Below, piece after piece: positions 21,453-32,008 of a stretch of DNA of 64,000 nt (positions within the stretch are counted from its first letter, which is position 1; each line of letters begins with the position of its first letter). The stretch comes from Siphonodentalium dalli (Eukaryota > Mollusca > Scaphopoda > Gadilida > Siphonodentaliidae), in the NCBI GenBank assembly GCA_032622095.1, contig CP136067.1, positions 127,757,030 to 127,821,029 on the forward strand. Reading direction: 5' to 3'. The position numbers were made by a program, and so were the translations under genes. The notes under the pieces are model-generated. The model did not search any database. It saw only the letters and a list, made by a program, of their open reading frames with translations, and had not been told where the DNA came from.

Positions 21453-22372
21453 ACGGACGTGGCTAGATTGTGTTCATTGGGGGGGGGGGGGGGGTGTCCA
21501 CATTAGAATTTCCAACTGCGCCCCTCTTTGTAGCTTGGGTCAGGCTAAACTCACAAGTTTGTGTAATATAAATTGCACCCCAATTGGCTTGAAATTTCCG
21601 AATTGGCATCTCACAGCCTTGATTTTTTAACTTATTTTGATGAATATTAGTCTTTGGCTGACTACCGACGAGGGAAGAGGAACCACTGAGGCGAAAATGG
21701 GAAATATTTCTTAAATCTGAACCTAAAAACTGCAAAATCCATGCATCTAGACGTCTAACTCAAGGACAATTTAGCCCTAAATTGTTTTTTAATATTTATT
21801 AGCAGTTTTTAACTGACCACGGGGGAGGGACCATTCAACTGGCCATGGGAGGGGGACAAGGACCCCCGGCCGCAATGTGAGAATGAAATATAAACCTGAA
21901 AACTGCAAAAATCCTAGCATCCAGAGGTCTAATTCCAGACAAACTCAGGTGGCGATTTCTTTTTAACTGATTAGCATTTTTTGACTGGCCATCGGGGAGG
22001 AACCAGGACCCCACAGCCCAGTGGGAGAACATTTTGAAATCTGAACTTGAAAACTACACAATACTAGCATCTAGACTGGCATCAAGCTCTCCAAGTGTTG
22101 AAAATTTCCGATCCGACACCCTCCTAAGGTTGGAAAATTGATGGCGAAGATTTTTACCAAAAGCAGGAAAGATATCACTGTTGGTATAAAAACAACAAAT
22201 TTCCCTCTAATAATTTGTTGGAAAATCAAACTACGAGAACACTTTCAACCTATTGTTGGTGTGAAATTTCCAACTACTGTTTTGTCAGGTATGAAATTTC
22301 CAACTATTGAAATTTTTCACAAAGTTGGGGTGAGACACCATCCCAATCCGCACCCTGTCCCAACGTCCCTGC
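21453..22372 (+). repeat. Dispersed repeat family A, copy 2 (about 920 bp)
   Basis: The left end ACACGGACGTGGCTAG and right end ACGTCCCTGC are inverted relatives of GCAGGGACGTGGC. A G-run at about 21478-21495 follows the left end. The internal units carry 'gactggcca' and 'ccggggaggaaccaggacc'-type blocks. It parallels copies at 788-1605 and 63701 onward. No coding potential. Confidence 0.75.
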
Positions 22373-22564
22373 ACCCATACTAATCCATTAACATTTTGTT
22401 AAAATATTTGTTTTGTATTGGGAATAAATATAGTTTGCACCAATTTAGGTGGACATAATTTGCAGGTTAAAATTAGCAATGTCCGTTTAATCCAGTGCGG
22501 CATTCGCACTCATCGATCTATCATATCGTGGAGTCATCCTAATATATATGCACACATGTCACAT
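22373..22564. other. Unassigned intergenic DNA
   Basis: Nothing recognisable. Confidence 0.4.
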
Positions 22565-22808
22565 GGTGGTACAATAATCACAAACAAAAACTCATTACAA
22601 CGCGCCACGCGGTATAGGTGCGTTCAATCGAGCAACGTGTTTTCGAGTACACTTCCAGGTATTTTATTTATAAATCTGAGTATGGCGGTACAATAATCAC
22701 AAACATAAACTCATTATAAATAACAATCCACACGATATATATATGCGTTCAATCGAGCAACTTGTTTTGCGAGTACACTTCCAGGTACGTGGTTTATAAA
22801 TCTGAGTT
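22565..22808. repeat. Tandem duplication, unit about 122 bp, two copies
   Basis: 'ggtacaataatcacaaaca' and 'gcgttcaatcgagcaac' each occur twice in register, with 'gagtacacttccaggta' in both. Confidence 0.9.
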
Positions 22809-25563
22809 AAGTTATGTGTAAATATAGCTGCTGTTTATAAAGGAGTAAAGACTTGATACAGTGCAGGTCACCCATGTTGACGTGTCGCTTTAAATTACTC
22901 TGAAGTACAGACACACAGATCCACGTAGTTTATTCAGTCATTTGAGCGTACTGCATCGAATAATGACATTTGTTTTAATAGCGGTTAACCACCTGATGCT
23001 GGGGCTGCGTTGAGCAACATTAAAGATCTTGTGCCAGTGCAGAGAGCATAGCATATATAGGAAAATGCAATGAAACGATTTGATTAGTCACCCTCTGCAG
23101 AAAATATTGGTCATCCGCCCATGCGTTACAAATGTTGACCATCTCAGATTAAATTTTTTAAAAGCAGAGTGATAGGACTGCAGCGACCACAAACACCACA
23201 TATCGTCCTCGACCTGTATATATGTTATGTTCGTCATCTACATTGTATTTGTTAAAATGGTAATGGGAGAGGGGTGGATGTAAGTTGTCTGAACTTGTGC
23301 CCGATCCCTCTTGTAATATATTACAATAAAAATAGTTTTAAACAAAAATGAGAATGCACTGGCTTACAAGGTCGAAAATATTGTGAGGCAAATGCATTCT
23401 CTAATGTAAGCGAGGCTCCGTTTGTGATACTGGCATATATAAGAGATCCATTGGCACAGGTTTATCTCAATTTCAGGAAGCTCCAGTCATTGTAAAATGG
23501 GTTAAATGAAGCACAATCACCAAAGGAACTAGAGCTCCATTGGACTAGTTAAATAAATTCACCTGGCTAAGTGGTGCATGGTTAAAACAATTAAAAGATA
23601 TTTTTGTATTAATTTTGAAAAAGAGCCAAAACTGTTTAACAAAATCTGATCATCAAACCCATAAGGCCAAAAAAAAGAAGATAGTATGTTTCCGATAACG
23701 GAGTGAAAAAATTAGGGTAAGTAGGTAGGGAATTTTTTTTTATTTTATTTTGATATTTTTTATCCAGCTGCAGAAACATTGAATTATCTCGACCGAAGTG
23801 ACATAAAATACTAACTTGTGTTGTGGGGAAAGTATTACTTGATAAATACAGTTGAAATATACATTAAGATTGGTGAAAGATCAAACTTACTTCATGCTTA
23901 AGTATGTTATTTATTATTCACATACCACATTTTTGGCTATAAACTTGGTACGAAATTGATGTCACTAACTTTTATTAGAATTTTACCCATAATTCTGCCA
24001 TTATACCATGCTTGTATTGTGACGACTACATCTTGTATGGAGGTAGCCAGTACACCCAACCTAGCATGCCTGGTTTTTGGAAACAGTAGCTGTATCCCTA
24101 CTTAAACATATGTGGTGATAACCTCTATACATGTATATATACAGATACACTCACACCATGTATGTTGATAGTGTTCCTACTGCCAACTGGTACTCTCGGA
24201 CTCCAAATAAAAGTGCAGGCCCAAATAATAGTGCAGGAGGGAAATTACATTTAAAGTTAATAACAGCTACAGACCCAAATAATTGCACAGGGGAAACTCT
24301 TGAGCAAAACATCAACTATAGTTAAAAATGTTATATATTACATGTAGGTCAAGCATAGGAATCAACATAGTATGTGTCATGTAGTGTTTTATTCAATATT
24401 TAAATGTTCACATGTATGCCATAATGTAATTGAATATGTACATGCATAAAATTATAAGCTCATCAATTTGGTATCAGAATCATATACTCTTGAGTTTGTG
24501 CTGTTTTCAATTTTCATAGCCTCAAAATTAATAAACTTGCAGACTCAAATAAGCACTGTGCAGGGGGAAATTTCCCAAGAAAATTATAAATGTGCATGCA
24601 TGTTTATTTGGAATCCATGAGTACATGTATGTTCCATAAGTCACAAACAAGGCATGTATACAGGTAAAGCAGGCATGAGATCCACTCTCATGAAATTAAA
24701 AGTGCAAAATTCATGCCCATCAATCCAAAACCCATCACACACCTGGGGCTTTTGAGACAACAGTCACTTCATGGTCACTTTTCACAGGCATATGTTAGAA
24801 ACCATGTGTTTTGCACACTAATGGTCATCAATATTTATGAGCATAAGTAGTAAAAACAGTAAAAAAAAATAATATATCAATAAAAAAAATATCAATAAAA
24901 AGATTAGGGTCGGCGGGTTATTTTTTAGGGTCGGTCGATGTACGGAAACATAGCATCTTTTTTTTTTGGCCTAATCAACATTGATCTGTATTCTGGGCTG
25001 ACAAACTCACATACCAAATTTTCCGATCAGATAAAATATGTTGGGAGTTATCGCAGCATATGTGAATTCTAAGTCGAAAAGGGACATAACTCCGTAACAA
25101 AAACTCAGATGAAACCCATATTCAAACTCGTTCTGTATTTTGGGTTGAGAAACATATAGAACTTTTGTTCCGATCGGATAGAACATAAGTGAGTTATCGC
25201 ACGATGCGTCAAGCGTCTACACCCAAACGGACAGACGGACGGGCCATCTATACCACGTGTATCATACTATGATATGAGAACACAACTATTAAATATGTGC
25301 TTTAAAGTGTTCATTAATAAACCTGATTCAAAATAAAATGGTTAATTAATAAAAACCAAACTGTTTCTAACAGGTCAATGAATATAGGAACCATAAAAAA
25401 TTTGATGAAATTTGAATAGGATGCATGCCCCATGTTACAAATTGAGTGATCATTAAAATAATATAAATGAAAGTGTCAATGACACTGTAGCTCAACTTAG
25501 GTAGGGGAATAATTTAATGGTTTACAGTAAATGGAGAAATAGGAAAGATGCTGATTGAAATGT
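22809..25563. other. Intergenic DNA with scattered short repeats
   Basis: No gene is recognised. Inverted copies of a 'ggccaaaaaaaa...atgtttccg' repeat lie at about 23668-23735 and 24900-24975. An inverted pair (GAGAATGCA/TGCATTCTC) lies at about 23351 and 23394. Units of 'aataaaagtgcagg' type recur at 24205-24295 and 24545-24580. A third copy of the 18725-19275 repeat lies at 24980-25290. Confidence 0.45.
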
Positions 25564-27815
25564 CTTACCTGTGCCAAAGGATTTAGTCATAGTAAAATCC
25601 AAGATGGCTGCTGGTGGCCATGTTTTTTGGCCGAATGACCCCAAAAGAACTCTGTTCCCATCTACATGTCATTATTCATATCCATGACAAATTTTATGAA
25701 GATCCGACCAAAGCTACAACCTGTAGACTACTCCAAAGGATTTAGTCATGCAAAGAGTAAAATCCAAGATGGTTGCTGGCGGCCATGTTTTTTGGCCGAA
25801 CGACCCCAAAATGACTCGATCCAATCTACATGTCAATATTAACATCCATGACAAATTTCATGATGATCAGACTAACAGTACAACATGTAGCCCTCGCCAA
25901 TGGATTTAATTTTGAAATCCAAGATGTTCACCAGCGGCCATGTTTTTTGGCCGAATGACCCCAAAATCACTCGTTCCCAACTACATGTCAATGTCAACAT
26001 TCATGATAAATTGCATAAAGATCAGACAAAGGTACGACCTGTAGCCCGCGCCAAAGGATTTACTCATGCAAAGAGTAAAATCCAAGATGGCTGCTGGTGG
26101 CCATGTTTTTTGGCTGAACGACCCAAAAATGTCTCGTTCCCATCTACATGTCATTGTTAACATCCATGACAAATTTTATGAAGTTCCGATCAAAGCTACG
26201 ACCTGTAGCCCACGGGGAAGGATTTAGTCATGCAAAGAGTAAAATCCAAGATGGCTGCTGGTGGCCATGTTTTTTGGCCGAACGACCCCAAAATCACTCG
26301 TTCTCATCTACATGTCAATACTAACATCCATGACAAATTTCATGATGATCAGACTAACAGTACCACCTGTAGCCTGTGCTAATAGATTGAATTTTAAAAT
26401 CAAAGATGGCCGCTGGCGACAATGTTTTTCGGCCGAATGACCCCAAAATGATTCGTTCCAATCTACATGCCATTGTTAACTTTCATGACAAATTTTATGA
26501 TGATCAGACTAAAGGTACGACCTGAAGCCCGTGCTAAAGAATTTAGTCATACAAAGAGTAAAATCCAAGATGGCTGCTGGCGGACATGTTTTTTGGCCGA
26601 ATGACCCCAAAATGACTCGTTCCCATCTACATGTCAATATTAACATCCATGACAAATTTCATGATGATAAGACGAACAGTACGACATGTGGTCCGTGCTA
26701 ATGAATTAAATTTTGAAATCAAAGATGGCTGCTGGCAGCCATGTTTTTTGTCGGAATGACCCCAAAATGACTCGTTCCCATCTACATGCCATTGTTAACA
26801 TCCATGACAAATTTCATGATGATCAGACGAACAGTACGACCTGTGGCCCATTCTAATGAATTAAATTTTGAAATCAAAGATGGCTGCTGGCGGGCCATGT
26901 TTTTGGCCGAATGACCCCAAAATGACTCGTTCCCATCTACATGCCATTGTTAATATCCATGACAAATTTTATGATGATAAGACTAAAGGTACGAACTGTA
27001 GCCCGTGCTAAACGATTTAGTCATACAAAGAGTAAAATCCAAGATGGCTGCTGGCGGCCATGTTTTTTGGCCGAATGACCCCAAAATGACTCGTTCTCAT
27101 CTACATGTCATTATTAACATTCATGACAAATGTTATGATGATCAGACTAAAAGTACGACCTGTAGCCCGTGCTAAATAATTTAGTCATACAAAGAGTAAA
27201 ATCCAAGATGGCTGCTGGCGGCCATGTTTTTTGTCCGAATGACTCCAAAATGACTCGTTCCCATCTACATTCCAATTTCAACAGCCATGACAAATTTTAT
27301 GATGACCAGACTAAAGGTACGACCTGTAGCCCGTGCTAAAGGATTTGGTAATACAAAGAGTAAAATCCAAGATGGCTGCTGGCAGCCATGGTTTTTGGCC
27401 GAATGACCCAAAATGACTCGTTCCCATCTACATGTCATTATTAACATTCTTGATAAATTTTATGATGATCAGACTAAAAGTACGACCTGTAGCCCGTGCT
27501 AAAGAATTTAGTCATACAAAGAGTAAAATCCAAGATGGCTGCTGGCGGCCATGTTTTTGGGGCGAATGACCCCAAAATTACTAGTTCCCATCTACAAGTC
27601 AGTATTAACATCCATGACAAATTTCATGATGATCAGACAAACAGTACGGTCTGTAGCCCATGCAAATGGATTGAATTTTGAAATCCAAGATGGCCGTTGG
27701 CGGCCATGTTTTTTTTCCGAATGACCCCAAAATTAATCATTCTGGTCTAAATGTTGATGTCAACAGCTATGACAATTTCATAATGATCCGACCAAAGGTA
27801 CGACCTGTAGCCTGC
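25564..27815 (+). repeat. Minisatellite, unit about 160 bp, about 14 diverged units
   Basis: Each unit has 'aaatccaagatggctgctgg', then 'ccatgttttttggccgaatg', 'acccca', 'tctacatg' and 'catgacaaatttt', and closes with 'gtacgacctgtag' or similar. Unit starts (AAAATCC-like) fall near 25593, 25758, 25913, 26077, 26240, 26394, 26560, 26714, 26871, 27034, 27197, 27361, 27523 and 27679. Two linker types alternate irregularly: 'gatttagtcatacaaagagt' and 'attaaattttg'. Within each unit AAGATGGC faces an inverted AACATGGC. It ends about 220 bp from the NUPR1 stop codon. Confidence 0.95.
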
Positions 27816-28034
27816 ATTGTTGACGCCTTACGTACACACGCACACACGGACGACAAAGCCATGGCAATAGCTCAAACTTTACAAAGTAAAGTTGAGCTAA
27901 AAATGCAGGTTTGAGAGATCCAGGGTGTCTTTTTGCACGATACCATGCGACAAAGACCAAATTCAGCCACAATAACATACAATGTTTCTAGTGATTATTT
28001 ACATAATGAGTGGATACAAACCTTGACATGACCT
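27816..28034 (-). other. Repeat tail and putative NUPR1 3' flank/UTR
   Basis: An imperfect hairpin at 27869-27898 (AGCTCAAACTTTAC facing GTAAAGTTGAGCT) follows a short 'acgcacacacggacgac' stretch. Together they look like the terminal part of the minisatellite repeat. From 27960 to 28034 I see no canonical AATAAA on the minus strand, so the end of the transcript is not placed. Confidence 0.45.
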
Positions 28035-28253
28035 TCATTTCTTCTTGTCCGACGTTTGTTTGTGTGTGTTCTGAACGTTATTCATGAGTTTCTGTGTGGT
28101 TTTTCTCGTATGTCCGCTGGGGTCGTGATGATTTGTGTTCAGACTCGCCTCCTTCTTAGATCTCAGCTTGCCACTGCCCGCATGTTCGTATTTATCCTGT
28201 TCTATGTTATAATCGTCGTATTCATCCATATACTTCGCGTCTGCTTCAGTCAT
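28035..28253 (-). CDS. NUPR1: NUPR1 (p8)-like nuclear protein 1, stress-induced transcriptional regulator
   Basis: This is an intact 72-residue frame from ATG to TGA. NUPR1/p8 proteins are small, largely disordered nuclear factors induced by stress, which bind chromatin partners and modulate transcription, autophagy and survival. The family layout is visible. An acidic, tyrosine-rich N-terminal part (residues 9-22, with DEYDDYN) is followed by a basic stretch (RSKKEA, 31-36), NTN (39-41), DPSGHTRK (44-51) and a lysine-rich tail (KKK, 70-72) that could serve in nuclear import. Human NUPR1 has 82 residues and the insect protein is slightly shorter, so 72 is normal. The start has A at -3, and the frame begins where the conserved region does. 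There is no intron within the coding region and no 3' poly(A) tract, so a processed retrocopy is not favoured but is not excluded. Family assignment rests on remembered motifs. Expression is not shown. Confidence 0.9.
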   Translation of the reverse strand: MTEADAKYMDEYDDYNIEQDKYEHAGSGKLRSKKEASLNTNHHDPSGHTRKTTQKLMNNVQNTHKQTSDKKK

Positions 28254-28460
28254 TTTTCTCTGTTATTCGCTTTCCCAAACTACTTCGCAGGTGAATACAA
28301 AGTTGGACTAATTCACTGTTGACTGCACGCTATACTGGTTCGCAATAGGCAGACGACACCGCCAGATTGTTTACATGCATACCCGAGTCGGCGATTGGCT
28401 GCTCGTGATGTCATTATCCACAGTACTCGTTCACCTGAGAATCACGTGTGGCTTACAGGC
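28254..28460 (-). promoter_or_regulatory. Putative NUPR1 promoter: CCAAT, CRE/ATF-like site and E-box
   Basis: Upstream of the start codon, the minus strand carries CCAAT (28394-28398), TGACATCA (28406-28413) and CACGTG (28443-28448), about 140-195 bp from the ATG. CRE/ATF-type and CCAAT elements fit the known ATF-dependent stress induction of NUPR1 in vertebrates. No TATA box stands out and the start of transcription is unknown. The motifs are short and could occur by chance. Confidence 0.5.
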
Positions 28461-29475
28461 TGTAAACATGGCCTAGTTCGCATAATAATATCAGCGGTAC
28501 AATTCGCAGCGAAACTAACTGCTATGTGAATGGATGAACAATCAAATAGTTGCACTCTTAGCCTTGTTGGTATACAAATTATTCCGATATTCCGACCGAG
28601 TTATCAGCTTGTATCAAAGGCGAAAGACCAGCAATAAATATTAGCCAATTAACACATGGAGTGGCGAAAGGGGTATTGGGTAAAAATGTTATACAATTGT
28701 GCTTCAATTGAGTAATACAGATCTACACTTAAAGGCACATGTGACTTTCGCGTCTAACCTGACGTCCAACAAATATCAAATGCATATGTCCACGCTCAGG
28801 GGACATTCCAAAACGCCGGTAGGTGGTACATGTATACATGTATATTGTAGTTATATGACCGAAATAAATAATACAATGAAACCGGAGGGGGGGGGGGGGG
28901 GGGGGGGAGGCGATACAAAAATTGCAGGAAGGTATGCCGGAGTGGGTGGGTGTCCAAGAGGCAAAAAACAAAATTAAACTTGTCCTGCTGTAACTAAGAT
29001 ATTTTTCTCCCCGACTTCTGGATCGATTTCAACCAAATTTGGTGTGGTGACTTGGGGTACCTTGGCGGATCGTATAACGTCTGCCACATGCATGTCCCCC
29101 GACACTGAATAAAGGCTCCCAAGGGGAGCCTGATTCAGCTAGATTAGTATAATAGAAGGTGCTCCAGAAGACTAACAATTGTGGTATGGAATAATACTAG
29201 ATAATGGGCTCATTGGGCTGGTTGACAGACTAATCAAGAAATAGTTAGAAATGATGGGATTGTGTGTATCCTGTACAATGACATAGGTTTGCAAATATCA
29301 GCAATTTTTAACATAATAAATTCCAATTGCAGCCTGGTAAATATCCTCTCTGTGTATTTGTTTTCAAAATATGTCAACTCTAGTTGAATTGGAGCTCAAC
29401 AACTGATATGTCTACAAAATGTCAACAGTGAGTCGAAAGTCAAGATTAAGTTCACGGTCCTGATATGTTATCAGC
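28461..29475. other. Intergenic DNA with a G-run
   Basis: A run of about 20 G sits near 28887-28908. The stretch at 28980-29140 ('gatcgatttcaaccaaattt', 'cttggggtacc') is a dispersed-repeat type also hinted at near 18570 and 20500. A TTAAAGGCAC motif at 28730 has no visible partner. No gene is recognised. Confidence 0.45.
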
Positions 29476-29966
29476 TTAAAGGCCCACTTAATTTTCGAAC
29501 TCCCAGATCAGATATATAAAACATATGCCATATTATATACAATTTGAATGAGGAAGGTCAAAAACAATGTATTATCAACTTATTAGGTGTATTAGACTGT
29601 GAACATGTTCTTTTTGTTGAGTTACAAACGAGTTTTTGTGCTTAAGTTTCATCTGGTTTTGCTGTGCAAAGTGTACTATTTTCAATGGAGGGGGAATAAC
29701 TCTATATTTTAAATATAGAGTTATTCCCCTTCCATTGAAAATACATTTTTAGTTTGAATTCTGTTGCATTCTGGGAGCCAAAACGGGGGAAATCTTTTTT
29801 ATGATTTCAGCTGTTTTCTATTGCTCTATTCTGAGACACAGACGTTTAAAATGCTGATGAATTATAGTATATTAATAACACTTTATGGCATAGCTTGTTA
29901 TTAAAACCGCATATCAAGTCACTATAAAAAAATAATCGGTGACTCGAAAATTATGTGGGCCTTTAA
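29476..29966. mobile_element. TTAA-flanked MITE, 483 bp, with palindromic centre
   Basis: TTAA at 29476-29479 and 29963-29966 flanks 29480-29962. The left end is AGGCCCACTTAATTTTCGA and the right is its inverse with one mismatch. TTAAAGG ends and a TTAA duplication fit Kolobok/T2-like elements (piggyBac is the alternative). There is no coding region. Confidence 0.8.
29679..29741. repeat. 63-bp palindrome inside the MITE
   Basis: Arms of about 31 bp (TTTTCAATGGAGGGGGAATA... and its complement) face each other around a single T at 29710, with one mismatch seen. Confidence 0.93.
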
Positions 29967-31270
29967 AAGTATTACAGCCAAATAGACAAAATCAGTGAAC
30001 GCGTGTTCGGTTGACATGCAGCGGATATGCAGGGGATATGTCTAATTTGTTTCTGTAAAATTGGATGCATATACCTTATAATAGTGTTTTATCTGCGCCT
30101 ATCAGCTTCTAACGGGTTACTTTATTTGTCCACTACATCGATGTATTAGAACTTCCATTTAGCAGTATGGAATTTGACCACCCAGGTAGACCTAGCATAC
30201 TCTCATCACACAGATTCCTGGAACTCCAATGCATGTATGTGGTAGGCAAAATGCCTATCTGTATTGATTTTTTTCAATTAAAACAACTTCTGAAACAGGC
30301 AAAATTTTGTTTTGCTGTTTTGAGGTGGTGGGTCCCCGATATTGCCAGATGCCAAAAAAAAACAAAAAAACAAACGGCACACCTTCCTGGAAATTTTTAC
30401 TACCACCCCCCCCCCCCCCCCCCCCCCCCCCGCTGACGAAACAACAATATTTGACAATAGATATTTTTACGTCCACCGAATTTGGTTTTAGTGCCATAAT
30501 TAATCTGCCGGTTTTAATAATTCCACCAGAAGCTACTCACACACTCTTAAATTTTACGTTTTACGTTATTTCCTAGTTCTGGGCAATCAGTCGGTCCTTG
30601 ATTATAATTTTATTACGTCTCTAAGTTTTTCCAGGTTACATTTTGATCATTGGAACCAGACAAAAGCCAGACAAAAGCGCACAACTAATTGGGTTGAAGT
30701 GAATATTAACCATTAAGACATTGATCAAGTGGTCCTGCTAGTTCTTTATGATGTTGGTGTGTCCTGCCGATATAGCTATACATGATGCTGTTAACAACAA
30801 TTACCGTTATTTTGCTCAAATCGTCAGGTTCTTGTTCTTTGGCTAATCGGAGAGATTCCAGGTAAATGCAGTGTCTGTATGAAACATTCAAGAACATATT
30901 ATGTGTTTTAAAAATAGTGGCTGCGCTGCTGGTTGTTGGAAAACTACCAGAAGAACCATCTTGATTTATTTGTTCGGATTAGACATGTTACCTATTCGAA
31001 CTATCCCATCTTATGTGCGGTTTGCTGTGTGGCAGTTACTTCACAGATGGACCAACCCACCATTCAATCATTTTATTCTGATTTCTTATCTGTATTGTCT
31101 TCCAGAGTACAAGTTGAACTGTACAACACAAAACAAAATATAAAACAAGACAAGTGTATCATTATATTTTACCTCCAATATACAAATACTAAGAACAGAT
31201 AGTATATTACCACTTACAAATCGTACCAAACATTCATAATGTAGTAATATTCTTTAAATACAAATTTCCT
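29967..31270. other. Intergenic DNA with a C-run
   Basis: A run of about 26 C lies at 30405-30431. Short open frames at 30706-31202 overlap in several frames and show no domain. I see no gene. Confidence 0.4.
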
Positions 31271-31388
31271 CTCAGCCAAGAAACAACATCAAGTTTGATC
31301 AACTGTGGAAGGCACAACACATATCTCACTCAGCCAAGAAACAACACCAAGTCTGATCAACTATGGAAGGCACAACACATGATATCTC
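31271..31388. repeat. Tandem duplication, unit about 57 bp, two copies
   Basis: 'ctcagccaagaaacaaca' and 'tggaaggcacaacaca' recur in register. Confidence 0.9.
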
Positions 31389-32008
31389 TCAAAACTTATC
31401 ACCATATAAATACGTTTGTAGTACTTACCATCAACTTGATTATATGTGTGCTATTATATAGTGTTGGTATGGGCTTCTTAAGTTGCAAAGACTTGTGCCC
31501 CAATTCCTTTGTATAGTATGCAAATCAAATATGTTTCAAGTCAAGTATGTGCGGCTTTCAATTCCCTATTTGTTTTGGTGCAGGCATGACATTTAATTCC
31601 TATACTGGTGAACCATTCTGGCCAACGTTGAGGGCATACGAAACACCTACAGTTGTAGGCTACAACATCATGTTGTCTTTGGTGTATCAGTGATGTGGTA
31701 CATGGGCGGGGGTCTCAATATTTAAAAAAAAAATATGTATACATTTCATGCCTAAACACAACAACATTTCGAACATTTTCCTACTTTGGGCTGAAATTGT
31801 CATCATGCAGGTGGAAAGTTCTAAGTTGGACATTGAACACTCCCAACGGAGAGATCCTCTAGTTCTGTGTGGAGGTGTCTGGTGATCCAATTGTGTTTAC
31901 TTGGGTTCAAACACAATATATTTTGCCCGAAAATTGACAATGCTGAATACAACATTGTGACGATGAAAACATGAGAAGAATACAACAGGGAAAATATGAC
32001 CCATATAA
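31389..32008. other. Unassigned intergenic DNA
   Basis: No domain is recognised in the short open frames here. Nothing repetitive stands out. Confidence 0.4.

Noticed and set aside
25900-27914. Open frames across the minisatellite
   Set aside because: They are repeated translations of the tandem unit with frequent stops between units.
28035-28253. NUPR1 frame as a random short open frame
   Set aside because: The ordered acidic, basic, NTN and DPSGHTRK segments match the family too well, although a database search was not possible.
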